From assembly GCF_030463565.1 (NCBI RefSeq), contig NC_134662.1, forward strand, positions 3,038,001-3,102,000: a stretch of 64,000 nt of DNA, read 5' to 3'. This document shows positions 33,901-46,230 of this stretch, piece after piece; position 1 is the stretch's first letter, and every line of letters starts with the position of its first letter. The stretch is from Pelecanus crispus. Its lineage: Eukaryota; Chordata; Aves; Pelecaniformes; Pelecanidae. The notes below the pieces were generated by a model. The model was not told the origin of the DNA. It worked only from the letters and a program-made list of their open reading frames with translations, and made no database searches. The translations under genes were made by a program, and so were the position numbers.

Positions 33901-35786
33901 TCAATCCTGTGCTTCTGTTTTCCTGACTCAGCAGTTTGCTGTCGCGCTGATTAGCATCTTGGCTGGATGAAACATTCCCAGGCTTCACAGCACTGTGAAT
34001 TGTTGCTGGTGCCTCCTGCATCTCAAGAAGCCACTTATGTTATTTGTGCTCTCTTCCCCCCAGAGGTGAACTGTGATGTGTGGAACATATTAGTCACTGT
34101 CTGTACAGGGGCTCTGGATGGAGCTGGGATCTGGAGGAAAGAGAAGGAAATGGACTACGGCTGTTTGGTACGGGGATAAAGATGCAGAGTTTAGAAACTT
34201 CTCCAAGCCATCTAACACACCTGAGATTGCCGAGGGAGTGAAAAACAGGTCTTGTGGGAGCAGGTTTCTCTGCGCCTGGAGCAATACCATGAGAGTGACC
34301 TTTATCGTGAATGCTGGGCAAGCTGGTGCCTCCTTATGCATCTTTTTTCTTATCCTGATAGTCTGAAGAGGAGTACGTGCTTATGGTGGGGTTTGTGGGC
34401 AGCCTTGTTGTCTTCCTGGAGGCAAGGAGCAAGCGTCCCTGTTGAGCGCAGAGCCACCCCTCAGCACGTGTTGTGGTTCTGGGAATTTTGCTCCAGCAGC
34501 CTGGTTCTGCATGGCCACTGACACACAAACTGGCTCGTCCTCTACGAGCAGGAGAGGGCTGTAGGGTCCTTTCCCTGCAGGACTGCTGTCTGTCTTGCTT
34601 TGCCTGGGTTCTTGAGGCTCCTAGCCTGTAGGGAAGTGGGGGGTTCTGTCCTTCCTCCATGCCTGCTGGGGTCGGCGTGGCGAGGACTTTGTGGTGGATG
34701 TGGACACTGAGTAATTTCATGTGACGGTGCTGCATTCCAGAGGAGCTTTGACACAAACCCAGCCAGCAGTTGAGACCCAGCTTCTCAAATGGGCTCCTGG
34801 AGCATGGCCCTTGACCCTGTCTTCCTTTAAACCAGTTCTTTCACTTCTGCTTGGAAGCTCTGAGAAACATCCCAAGGCTCTCCTGGGGACCCTTCTTTTT
34901 GATGCCAGCTCTGCTGTGTCTCACTCGTTTCTTCACACACTTTCTCAGGCTTCCGCTGCCCGTGCATCTCCAGCAAGAACTTGGGAAGAGCTTTCTCTTC
35001 ACCTGGCATTGGTCGCAGATCTCTGCTCAGTCTCTTTCTCTTCCCTGCTGTCTTTCCCTTCCCCTAATACCCTCCTTTAATTTGCCTTTGCTTATTTTGA
35101 ATACAAAGCTCCCCCATCACAGTGTTTATAGTTTGTAAAGCCTTGGGCCCATTGCTTATTCTCCTTCTTATATCCCTACTTAACTGCCTTGGCTGCCTGT
35201 GCCCTTTCTCTGGTTCCAAAGTATCCAGGATGAATCACAGTCAGTCCCTGTCCCCAGCTGTCTGCCGCGTAGTTCCCATATCCCAGGAACCCGGTTCCCA
35301 GGCACTGTGGCAGTTCAGTCACAAAGTCCATCTCTTTCTCATCCCTTAAAAATTGCTTTCTCTGCAGTCAACAGCAGACGTCTTTGCCTCTCTCGTGAGC
35401 CTCCCAAGCTTGGAGCAGCCTTGAGCAAGATCCCTTCCATCTATACAGTGCCCAGGACACAAGTGCTGGATGGACGGTGCAGGCATCCCCTCGCTCAGCC
35501 GGTGCTCAGAGCATCCCCACCTGCCTCGGAAGCTGCTGAGTTGGTGCTGGCTGGCACGTGCTGGCACTGGGCTTATCTCCCTGGCACCAAGTAAATGTCA
35601 TCAGCTTGCTTCGTGTCCACTTCTCCATATCAGCTTTTGTCATGGTTTCCCTTTGTCTCTTCCCAAAATAGGCTGGTCTGCTCTAAAGCACAAATGCCCC
35701 GGTTCCCATCTTTGCAAGGGTGTGGTGAGGAATGAGTGTTGGCCGTGTCCCAGCTCTGTTCCCCTCCAATAGCTCCTGGACTGGGA

Positions 35787-35821
35787 TTTTTTTCTTTTTT
35801 TTCTTTTTTTTTTTTTTTTTT
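35787..35821 (+). repeat. T-rich homopolymer tract
   Basis: Runs of T broken by single C, ending in a long uninterrupted T run. It has no adjacent gene or recognisable retroposon body. Confidence 0.85.
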
Positions 35822-38296
35822 GTGAACTGAATCTTCAAGTTCAAACTGCTTGTGTCCAAACAAGCAAAGTGAAGCCGATGTTCATGTGCCAGTGGGGACT
35901 GAAGCAATTGGAGAGCAAGTGTACAGTGAACAGAAGACAAGTGGGATGAGGATGTGGGATGCTTTGGTCTGAGACTGAGTCGGAGCAAATCGTGGAGCCT
36001 GATGTTGGGGAGACAGACCCACATCCTTGAGTCAGGGCTTGCGGAGAGGAGGGGCAGGGGAGTCGCGTGGTTAGCCCGCCGGAGCCATACCGGAGCAGGG
36101 CCGGAGCTGTGAGGAGCCAGGGACGCAGCGTGTGCCAAGCCTCCGCTGCGGAGCAGGGGCGAGGCCAGCCAAAGGGCAGGGAGCAGCGAGCGTGCAAACG
36201 CTGAGGCGGGGGCCAGGGTGGGAAGCCGAGGGGGTGGCTCGATGCAGCGAAGCCCTGCCGGGTCAGGGTGCTGCGATGGGACCTGCACGGTTCCAGGTGG
36301 GTGAGAACAGCTCTGCTCTTGCTCTGGGTGGCCTCTGGATGAGAGAGCATCTCTGCCACCATGGTTGAGCATGGGCAGAGTGAGCTCAGGCACATTTGCT
36401 CCTCTCCAGAGGTACACCCAGAGTTTAAATTTCCCGACTGCCACGCTCTTCCTGCCTGGGACTTGGGTCCTCCTCCCCTTCCCCAGGCAACAGCATCTGA
36501 ACTGAAATAATTCTGCAGATGGAGACCAGGACACAGTGTCACTCGAAGTCCTTCCCGTTGGGCCAGGGTCACTCCAGTAGGAACCTGGGACTCAAAGCAG
36601 CCTGCGGTGCCGGGGAAAGCTGTAAAGCCAGCGCTGCATGGCTGCTTACTGGCTCTGGATGCTTTTTCCTTGGTGGAAATGTTCTCATGTGCGTTGGAGC
36701 CCACTGCTGCTGCTTTCACTCACCTCCTGTCGAAGGGACAGCTCACTCCCCTGTCCTGTCCTCCAGAGACGCGAGGTCCAGCCTGTCCCATGCCTGCGCA
36801 CAAGGAGCGGAGACAGCAGCCAGCAGGAAAAGCAAGCAGGCCAGCTCAAAATAGACTGCTTGTCAGAGTTTTCCATGAGACCTTTGAGACTCCTTATCTC
36901 CCCGCTGCCGTTCTGGCGCAGGATGAGTTGCAGATGGAGCAGCCTTCATGATCAGCGTTACCTCGGTCACCCCAAGGCAGGACATGAGGCCACTGTCCCG
37001 CGGGATAACGGCCGCTGCAGGGTGCACAGCGGCTTCTCGTTTAGCAGGACTGATCGGGTGGAAGTGAAACCTGCCTAGTTTCATGGGGACAGGGGATATT
37101 GAGAAGCCTGGCTTTGGTGACAGCAGCTTTAGCAGAGATTGGGCATACAGGCTTGGTAAGCTGTTAAAAAGATGCCAACATTCGGAGGGTGGCCTTGTAC
37201 CTCTCCTGCTGCCCTGCTTTCAGCAATGCAAAAGGCAGCAGGGGCAGCCCAAGCCACCCTGAGGGCTGTGATCCTCCTTCTCTGTAAAAATCAGTATGTT
37301 CCTGCTAGGAAGCAGGCAGAGCTGCTGCTTTGCGTGATGGGAGGTTGGTCCTGCTTGCCAGGCTCCTCCCGCGTGAACCGTGGGTCTGTGGTTCCGTGCT
37401 CAGGTGTCACCAAGCTGTAGGCTTCTTTGTAGCCCCAAGGGAAGGCTTGGCAGTGTGACCTCCTGGTGCTTTCCACAAGTGCTTTCCTGCCCCTGTAAGG
37501 ATTTTCTTGTAGCCTTAATGAGACATCTGGGGGCAATTAGTTTTCTGTTTTATGACATGCCTGGCTTTTCTCATTGAATGTGGCATGGTGGGGTTATGCT
37601 GGTTCTCCAGCCACATCTGGGAAGAAGGGAGGGAAGGCAGGAGGTGCTGAGTCAAGCTTTGCATCCATCCTTCTCCTTCCTGGTGCTCGTTGCTGCTCTC
37701 TGCCTGTACAGAGTCCAGGTCCAGGCGTAATGCTGCACGAGCTTTGATGCACAGCGATGGAGGATCAGTCCTGCCGTGACCTGTTGCTCTCGTGCAAGTC
37801 CTGAGATTAAGGTTGAGCCTGCTTCCCACCCACAGTTCCTGAAGTTTCCTAGAGTAAGAGATTACAAAGAGGATTAGATATAAACCTTTGCTGCTGCAGT
37901 AAATCGTATTTTTTCACTGCTTCCAACTATGCAGAGGAGAGACAGTGTAGGCTGGTGTTTCCTATGGACCATGGCAGTATTGCTGACCCCAATTATTTCA
38001 AAGTCATAAATCGCCACCTGTCCCTGGTCTATCATAAACTACTACATTGTGTTGAAAACCGAGCAGGTTAAAGAGGAGATAATGAGCATCCTTTTTCACT
38101 GCTTTTTAGTTCTAGGGCTTTTGGGGTGATGTTTCTGAGGTTTTTCTCTATGACCCTGAGAGCAGGAACTGAGGCTTTGAGATTGGCACTGAAACTCATG
38201 AGACCTACGGCACGCTTGTAAGGGTTCCATCACCGGCAGGGACCAGCTAAAGGGGATCCTCCATCGTGGGGCTTGAACGATTACTTTGGGCAGAGT

Positions 38297-38375
38297 TGGC
38301 ATCATTTTTATTTTACAGAGAGGAAAACCGAGGCACAGAAGAGTGGTGTTCCTTACTGCTAGAAGTGAGGATTTC
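38297..38375 (-). mobile_element. Possible MIR-type ancient SINE fragment, antisense
   Basis: The string 'ttttacagagaggaaaaccg' followed by 'aggcacagaagagtgg' matches the well-known phrase at the 3' half of MIR/CORE-SINEs (the reverse complement of cctcagtttcc). Divergence is high and no tRNA-like head is seen. Confidence 0.35.
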
Positions 38376-39828
38376 TGGGGCTTCGTTGATGTTTGGCCCG
38401 TAAGGTCTCCCGACCCTGACCAGTACCTATCCTGGAGAGGATGCTGGCGGTTCCTGATGCAGATGCTGGATCTGTAGCAAAGGTGAGCCCATACTCGGTG
38501 CTAGGAAGAACCAAAAGGAGAAGCTGATGGTGGGTAGCTACTTAATTGTGATTTCTGAGAATGAGGTTCATTTTAGACAGGTTCTGATGATCCATCCCTT
38601 TAATAGACCAACACGTGTGCAGACCTTCAGAAAACACTCTAGGAAATCTATTAGTAATCCTGCATGGAGGAAAAGGCCATTGAGCAGTTCCACTGGGAAT
38701 GACAGGGCTTTTTTGTCTTTTATTTTCCCCTTGTAGTTCACTTAATCAGCTAATGGTTTTTGCTGACAGATATTTATCAGCCTGAACATGCTTTCCCTGG
38801 TCTTGGAAAAATAGAAATCTTTACTCCTGGCTCCAATAAAAAAATCAGCCCAATACCCCTGAACGAGCAAGTCTGAATATCAATCCTTCTCTTGGCATCT
38901 CAGCTCTGGGAGTCGTTAAGAGGAGAATGACAAAAGCAGAAAGCAAAGCCACCCAAGGTTAGAAACAGGCCTGACGATTATTAATTTTTTTTCAGCCAGA
39001 AATTTCATATGTTTAATGAGCTGAGGGGCATAGCATGCTAGCCGCTATCCCCAGGGCGGGAAGCAAAGCTGCCCCAGCACAGCTCACTGCAGCGTGTGAA
39101 AGAGCCCCGTTCGGCGTGGGAGAGGATTTGTGGAGCGAGGACCCGCGAGTGCAATGTGGCACTGGTGCTGCCGTGTCCCCACGAGCTGTTGCCGGGACCT
39201 GGCTCCAGCATCGCTTGCTCTGTTGCCTGGCAGAAGTCATTTCACTGAAGAAAAAGGGGCTCAGCACTCTCTTAGTGACTGACTGCTCTTCCTCTGTGTG
39301 TGTCCCTTGCTATCTACAAGGCTAATCCTCCTCTCCTTTACACCCCATTTGCCACCCTGTGTTGATTTACTCCTTTCTTACACCAGTTTAGGATGTTGAG
39401 ATCTGCTTTCAGCCCTGTCTGCAGCAAGTGAAAATCGACAGAGGCACCTCTGTTTGGATTAACCAAGTCCAGCCTTACAAAAATACCTGTTAAGCACGGC
39501 TCAGCAAAGCAAAACATCCAAGATATGTTAGATTGTGATGTTGGATTTGTTATCAAGGAAACAATCCGTAACTTGTGAAATGCTGCTCTCCATCATAAAC
39601 GCAGTTAGACATTCTTTCCAGTGCTAATGAGAATGAAGATTGATGTCCTTGCCCCTTCTCTCTGGCGGTGCCAGCAAATGCTAGGGTCTTCCCTTTTTTT
39701 TTTCTTCTTGCAGCACTTCACGGTTCTGAAAATTACTGAAGTGAAATTTTACAGTGAATGCCTGCTGGTTTGTGACTTTTGTACATCTAGGGAGTCTGAA
39801 CAGGTTTGTTAAAAGCTCTCTTGCTTTC

Positions 39829-39899
39829 TGTATATATGAATGTATGTATATACATATATACATTTATACTTTATATATATGTGCATATGCGTGTGTATA
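39829..39899. repeat. TA/TG-rich microsatellite
   Basis: Alternating purine-pyrimidine sequence dominated by 'tatatg', 'tatata' and 'tgtgta' words. It is a degenerate dinucleotide repeat. Confidence 0.8.
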
Positions 39900-42800
39900 G
39901 ACTAAAAGGAAATCGGCTCCTATTCTGTTGCTCAGGGCTGGGATCTGCACATTCTCTTCTGAGTATTTCATGCCAGATATTAGCTGTGACTTATATTTTG
40001 AATAAAAATTTTAATTAAATTGGTGTTTGTGAGCTGCTGGGAGGCTTTGGCCACTATCTTGCTCAGGAAATAAAATGACCTCATTTGTGAGAGTTGCAGG
40101 GTGAAGGAAACCAGCTTCCATCCCTGTTGGGTAGCGAGGAACATGTGGAAGAAGGCAGCATTCCCGATGGAGAGGGAGGTTTGGCTGGTTTAGCAAGGAA
40201 GAGGTAGCTCCAAAGCTCCTGGATGCCACTTTTCAGCAGGGATCAGAGGGATGCCCCGGATCAGGTGCTGACCAGCACAAGGCTTTGCAGACACCTCCAG
40301 TGCATTGAGGGACTTTGACCTTGGTCTGGTGATTCAGTTTATGGGAGGAAAACATCTTGTACACAGCCCCAGCGCAGCAGAAGGACCTTTTGCATGGCTA
40401 ATGTAATCCAAACCATAACGACGCCAATGGAGGAAGAGAACTGTCGTGTTTTCAGCCAGCTCAGAGGCTTTTGCCCAGGTGCTGGGCTGAGTCCGGCCGT
40501 TGCAGAGTCTCGTGAGCTGTGCAATGCTTGCCAGCCCTCTGCCTGTTTGTAGATCTGTCTGCTTCCCTTCGTGTGTTCTCATTGCTCAAAACGTAACACA
40601 CTTCCTTTGTTTCTGTCCAGGCACAAGGTTTCAGGATGCAAGAAGATTTGAGGAAAGATTTATCCCTGCTGATTGGAAGTGGGAGAAAGTTTTCCAGTCC
40701 CAGATTTCCCCCCCACCGTCAGACCCTGGCTGCGAGGTACGTCACCATCACAGTGCTGCTGAAGATCGTCTCTTGTGCTGTGCAAAAAACTTTGACCTCC
40801 GGTGACAGCCCCATGACCCTGATCCGGGAACAGGTAGGAATGACTGGAATCAAGAAGGACCTCCCTGGAGATGGTGTTAGTTCTCCAGTAACCCCCAGGT
40901 CATCACTGCACTGTGTTTGCTGTTAAGGATGTGCAGTTGTAGCTGGACCGATAGCTCTAAGGCAGACTTCTCTGTCCTAGCAATGAGACTGGGTCCTCAG
41001 CGTAGGGTAAATCAGAGATTCTCCCCTGGAACTAAGCTCTGGCAATTTACACCTGCAGAGGATCTCTGCTGTTGTCCTGGGAGACGATAGAAATGATGCA
41101 GACCCTTCCAGCCCGGCTCTGCAGTGGTTGCAGCCTGGCAGTAAATAAGAAACAGTCCCAGCAGCGCTTCCACTTACCGAGCGTTTCTCTCTCAGAGTTT
41201 TCTGTGCGTTTTGCACTGGCTTGGGAGTGTTAAGAACTGGGAAACCTTTAGTGATGCATTATTCAAAACACCCTGGCTTTCACTGAGAAGTTTTAATTGT
41301 GGTTTGTAGGGTTGGGCTGAGATTACTGCATTTAAATTCAAGGCAGATTTCGTTCACTCATGGGGAATGAATGCTAGATCCTTGCTTCCCTGCTAGGAAA
41401 TAAGCCCTGGCCGAACAGATCTGCACAGAGGCCCTGGCCCCAGGTCCCCTGGCTGCTCTTGTGCTGCTCAGACAACAGCTCTGCCCCTTGGCTGGGCAGC
41501 CGTGTGCTCCAGAAACCTGCTGAGATGTTGACATGTTGCATTCATAGTAGCTTTTGAGGTGGGAGAAGGACAGAAGAGTGGTGAGGGAACACAGAGCTAC
41601 GGAGAGGTTTTTCCCTTGTGCAGGTAGCCTCTGATTTTGGCAGGGTGGTGAAGGTCCATCCCTCAACAGAAGGAACCACCACAAAGTCTGCTCCCTGTCC
41701 CCAGGGTCTACATGGCCAACGTGGGGCTCTCATGGATAAACGTTTGGACTCGGGGCCCACTGCACAGTCTAATCCTGACCTTGGGTTGTTGTTTAAACTG
41801 CTGCAGCCTTAATGTATGGCAGAGGCTGAGCAAACCTCAGATCCTGTTTCAACTGAAACAGGAACGTCTGCACAGCCATTGACACCAGATGGTCTCAGCT
41901 GGGTTGAAGTCCAAGTGGATGAGAAAAAGCAGTATAAAATCCATTATGTAGATGTGGCCTTAAAGTTTCCTAAAGGGAGCAAGGGAACATCAGTGCTTGA
42001 GCTGCTTAAAATCAGACTGGACTAACTTTTGGGGAACTCGTGGAGCAAAACCTTGCTACCAATGGCCCTGGGGTTTGCTGTTTGACAGCGATGGGGGGAG
42101 GCCTTCCCCCAGTTGCTCTGCAGTAACTCCAGTATAAGGTCCAGGAGAGCTGATGTTTGCTCCTGATTTTGACAAACACACCGGTAAGTCTGTACCCTCT
42201 CAATCCTTATCTTTTCTGATGAGAGGAGAAGGTGGACCCATCTCTCACCGGGGGTGTGTGCAGCACATTGAACGCTGTGGCTTTGAGCTCAGTTGGGAGC
42301 GTTGTGCCATGAAATGAAAGCAGAGTATGGGAGTGCCCCTGGGCAGGACTGCGCACAGGTGAGGCGGTCTCTGGGTGCCGGGCTGGCTGCAATCCCATTG
42401 CTGCAGGGCTGCGAGGCAGGAGTGGGGAAGCGGCCACGGGGCTGGAGGTGACGGAGCGCTGAGACCCTGCCGCCCCTGCCTGATCCCTCTGAGCAGCAGC
42501 CCCAGGCAGCAGCAGGTCCGGAAACCCCAGCAGATGCCATTCCTGACACCGATTAGCAAGGCTGTGAGCTGTCGTAATAGGACAGGCCCCTTGCCTGCAA
42601 GCCTCGGTGGTGATTTCTGCTTTGGTTTCTATTAACAAAGCTCTGTGGTTATGTGCTCATGCTGCGCAGTGAGGGGCGGAGGGTTCAAAGCCAAGATAAA
42701 TAGTCTTGGGGTCTGGCTGGGGCTCTAGGAAAACAGAGAGTGCAGCGAGTAATTTGGTTAATACGTTCAGACACAACCATTAGCCCGTCAGTGCTTCCTG

Positions 42801-45800
42801 CGAGGGAGGCTCAGCCAGAGAAAGCTGGACCGCAGAAGGTTAGGCACAACCAGTGCAGCTCTGCAGAGCCGCTGTGCTGCGGTGCAAGGGCTGGGCTGTC
42901 ACCGGGGCAGCCACGCATCCCTGTGCTCTGCCCTAGAGCCAGCTGCGGTGGGGATGGGAATGCAAAATCCCTGCCTTGTCTTTGCTCCCAGGGACACGGG
43001 TGATTCGCAGTGGCCTGGCATATCGTGGAGGACAGAGGCTGTGCCTGTCCCTCTTCCCAGCCTCCCACTCGCCCGTGCAGGAGAGCAGCCTCGGCCACTG
43101 GAAGCCAGTGAGCGGGATGGGAGACGTTTGTCCCACGCAGGGCTGCAACTGGGTCCCCTTCACCTGCAGTGATTCCTCTTTGGCTGCGAGGGGTCTGCAT
43201 CAGGCTCGTTCAGTGCGTTGGTATCTGCAAGATGGGATGGGGACGCAGTGAGCCCAGACCTCCCGCAACCTCCAGCAGATGTTCAAACCCTCTGCGGGGT
43301 TCTGCTTGGTGATGGGTGTTGTTTCTCCCATTGTGGCATTAATATTCCCCACTCCTGCTTCATTCCCAGCCGTGCCAAGGTGTATTTACACTGCCCTGGC
43401 TACATATGTAGGTACCAGAGTGGCTGTGAGCGGAGTCTACAGCTAAGAGTATTCATTGCCCTTGGCCAAAGACGACCTGGGGTGGTTCTGGAGGTCTGGC
43501 GTTGTGGGGCTCCACTCTGTGCACAAGTCCTGCATTAAAGGTGCCAGGAAAGAGGCTGGTTTCTGTGTCCTTGTGGGCAGGAATTCTGCAAGGCTGTGTC
43601 TTTTAGTGTGGGTCTGAGAGAGCAACAGCTCTGTCAATCCTTGAAATGAGAGCTTGTGATGAGCAAGAAAGCCGGATAATCTGCCGTCACCTTGAGAAGC
43701 AGTGCTGAAGTGTTCAGCTCCTTTGATTGTCTCCTTTTGCCAGAGGAGAGAGACTAATCCCAGAAACAACAGGCTTCTCTGAGAATCTAGAGTCCATCCG
43801 TTACAGCACCTTTTCATTACTTAGTTATGCTTTTTCTTCCCTTAGCAAACTTCTTCAGCTGCCCTGGTCTGTCCTGTTGACACCACAAGGATGAGAGGGA
43901 GGGAAAAACCTCACAGGCAGAAGACCCTCCTGCCTGCTGGCTCCCTCGCCCCCCCTTTACTGGCTTCAGGAAGCAAGAGCAGGTGGGTGCCAGCCAGCAG
44001 CCAGCACGGTAAGATTGGGTTCTTGGGAGTCTTCTGCAATGGCAACTGATTTTGAGCATGCCAAGACTAGCCCCTTCGATTTCATAAAAACCGACCAGCT
44101 TTGGCAATGAAACAGCTGCAGCTGATAGGAAGAGCAATGCACCCTGAGGGCATCTGAATGGTTCAGCTCTGAACCTCCTGGCCGTCGGCACGCTGTCGTC
44201 TCTCTATCCATCAGCAGCTCCAAAATCTGTATGCTGTGCTGCATCGCTACCTCACGTAAGGTTTATCGCACACCAGAGGATGCCTTTTGCTTGTAGAGCG
44301 ATGTGCCAGCTGCAGCCATATGCGATGCACCCTCGTCAGGTCTTGTTCTATAAGGTCCAATGCGCAGGTGCATTTTTGCAGCCTTGCAGGCTACCGGCGC
44401 TCGGAGGACCGCATATTGGGGAGCTTGGCTGTGTGTGCCGGCGGCCTGCTGGGCTACGGAGAGCAGAGAGTCCAGCTTCAAAACACGCAGAGGGAAGTCT
44501 CCAGCTGGGAAAAGACAAACTCACTCTGTTGAATGTTTTAGGGCCAATTCCCTGGCTAGTGTGAGCAAACAAGCTCACTTTAATCCCCGTCTGTGCTAAG
44601 CAAGGATGTTGCTGTGTGTTGTCCAAACAGGGGTTTTGCAAAGGAAGGAAAGTAAAACCCAAGATAAATCTATCACTAATGGTGAATCCTTTGAGAAAGC
44701 CAAACAACACTCCAGGAGCTGCAGCGAGATTCAGGGAGTGTCTCCCAACTGCAGGCTCAGGAGCACCCTCAGCTCCAGCATTACCGCATCTTGCCCGCAC
44801 ACGGCGTCTCCCAGCCGGCCAAATACTGACCGCTGCGGATGTGTGAGCAGCCAAGTCCTGCCCGCGCTGCAGCCTTCCCCCGCCGCACCCGGGGCTTTGC
44901 TTCTGCCCTTCTCGTCCGCACAGGCCAGAGGATCTGAGAGCACTTGCAGTCCCCGAGTGCTGTCCCAGCATCCAGACCACCACGCTCCGGGGTGGCTGCC
45001 AAAAGGGATGGAGAACAGAAGTAAAAAGGTAGTCTGGTTCATCACGAACTGTAGCCAAGCCACCACCTGCGATGGATCACGGACTTGTATTAGACCCATC
45101 TCCATGGAGATTAAACCTCGCTGGCACTCCAGAGGATCAGCGGGAGAGCTCTGCCGATGGCAGGGCGCACGGGGATAAGAGGAAGTTTCACTCGTGCTGC
45201 CTGCCAAGTCTAATCGGGATCTTTCCACGCCAGCTCCTATCTGTTGGCATCTCTCTGGGAGCAGACAGACCTGTTCTTCCTCTTGTGCCCCAGGGAGCAA
45301 GAAACATTTCACGAGTCTCCTACACTGATTTTCGAGAGTAAAGCAAACCTGGGACAGTGAGTTCCAGTCCGCTGGAGAGGAGGAGAGGTTGGCAGCAGCT
45401 CAGTGCCCAGCTGGAGCTCACGGAAGGGCTGTAGCACTGCTCGACTTGGTCATCTGCACTGGAAGCAGTGGGATGCAGCCACCCTCACATCTCTAGTCCA
45501 GCCTGGTGGTCCCTACCCTGTGTTTCTACCTTGCATGGTTTTCTCTGCCTTTCCCTAGCTGCAAGGGCAGAGGGTTTCTCTTATTTTTTGCCCGCTGAGC
45601 TTGCCTGGGGCTGCAGCAGGTTTTCCAGCTGCAAAGCACAGTAAATCGCGAGCCGAGGGAGGCTGCCTCCCAGCTGCACGGAGAGGGCTCAAAGTCCAGG
45701 GTCACTTAGCTGCTACACGGTAGCTCCAGAGAAGTGATCTGTGGATTAAATTTCCAGGAACTGGTGGGGCCCGACTCAGTTTTGAGCCACCAATTCACCC

Positions 45801-46032
45801 GATTAAAAATAAACACAGAGTTATAGATGGGCTGTGCTCGGTCACAGCTGATTTTTATCGAACCCGGCTGGGCGTTGGGGTGGAAAGAGCGCTCAGTTGG
45901 AGTCACTCGCTTTCCATTCCCAATCCGTGCTGCCTCGGGAGGATTTGGGAAGCAGAAAGTTCGAGTCAGGGCCTCTGAAATTCTGGCTGCTCTAAGATTT
46001 TCCCACACGTTCATTAGACATACAGCTCATTC
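39900..46032. other. Non-coding stretch with one orphan open frame
   Basis: No recognisable gene apart from the small open frame at 41816-42025. A good-looking 3' splice-site string (TTTGTTTCTGTCCAG) at about 40606-40620 precedes an open stretch, but it has no protein similarity that I recognise. Confidence 0.4.
41816..42025 (+). other. Orphan 69-codon open frame with protein-like composition
   Basis: It begins MAEAEQTSDPVSTETG and continues with a charged, hydrophobic-alternating stretch (VEVQVDEKKQYKIHYVDVAL), ending KIRLD and TAA at 42023-42025. Its composition (Lys, Val, Glu, Asp-rich) differs from the Pro/Gly/Ser-rich noise frames around it. I recognise no family, and there is no clear splice or promoter context. 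It could be a piece of an old transposon protein, a small unannotated exon, or chance. Confidence 0.15.
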
Positions 46033-46175
46033 AAGTTTATTTCCAGAGTTTTTAAGGGCTGAAAGGCTCATTGTATCTATCTGGTGTGATACCCGCTTTC
46101 TGCGGGAGCTCGAACCTACGGCGTGCAAAGCAGACAGGCACTAAGCACCGTGTCGGTGCGGTGCCTAATGGCTGG
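46033..46175 (-). repeat. Possible ancient SINE-like repeat with tRNA-like B box
   Basis: The plus strand 'ttttaagggctgaaaggctc' followed by 'attgtatctatctggtgtga' resembles a widespread sauropsid repeat phrase (…atcatctagtctgacctcc…). The minus strand reads GGTTCGAGCTCC at 46116-46105, close to a pol III B box, preceded by GCTTTGCACGCC like a tRNA anticodon arm. There is no clean cloverleaf, so this is not a working tRNA gene. Confidence 0.3.
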
Positions 46176-46230
46176 GCGTGCAAAGCAGACAGGCACTAAG
46201 CACCGTGTCGGTGCGGTGCTTAATGACTGG
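46121..46230 (+). repeat. 55-bp tandem duplication with internal hairpin
   Basis: Two head-to-tail copies (46121-46175 and 46176-46230) differ at two positions. Each holds AAGCACCGTGTCGGTG and then CGGTGCYT, which can pair as an 8-base stem in the second copy (AAGCACCG with CGGTGCTT) or as GCACCG/CGGTGC around TGT. Confidence 0.93.

Larger units (their letters stand above)
30958..39828. other. Long non-coding stretch, no supported gene
   Basis: About 8.9 kb without a recognisable exon. The two overlapping minus-strand open frames near 35683-36719 are long (over 280 codons) but GC-biased and show no known domain. They run beside a T-rich tract at 35787-35821. A MIR-like string lies at about 38300. 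Confidence 0.45.

Noticed and set aside
35683-36719. Two overlapping minus-strand frames of 283 and 292 codons
   Set aside because: Neither shows a known domain. They overlap each other in different frames, and one is entered through a T-rich tract giving a Lys run. There is no splice or promoter support.
44348-45058. 236-codon minus-strand open frame
   Set aside because: No recognisable motif, with overlapping open frames on the opposite strand; GC-rich noise.
46033-46175. Possible tRNA gene on the minus strand
   Set aside because: A B box and an anticodon-like arm are present, but acceptor, D and T stems cannot be paired into a cloverleaf; more like an ancient SINE or chance.
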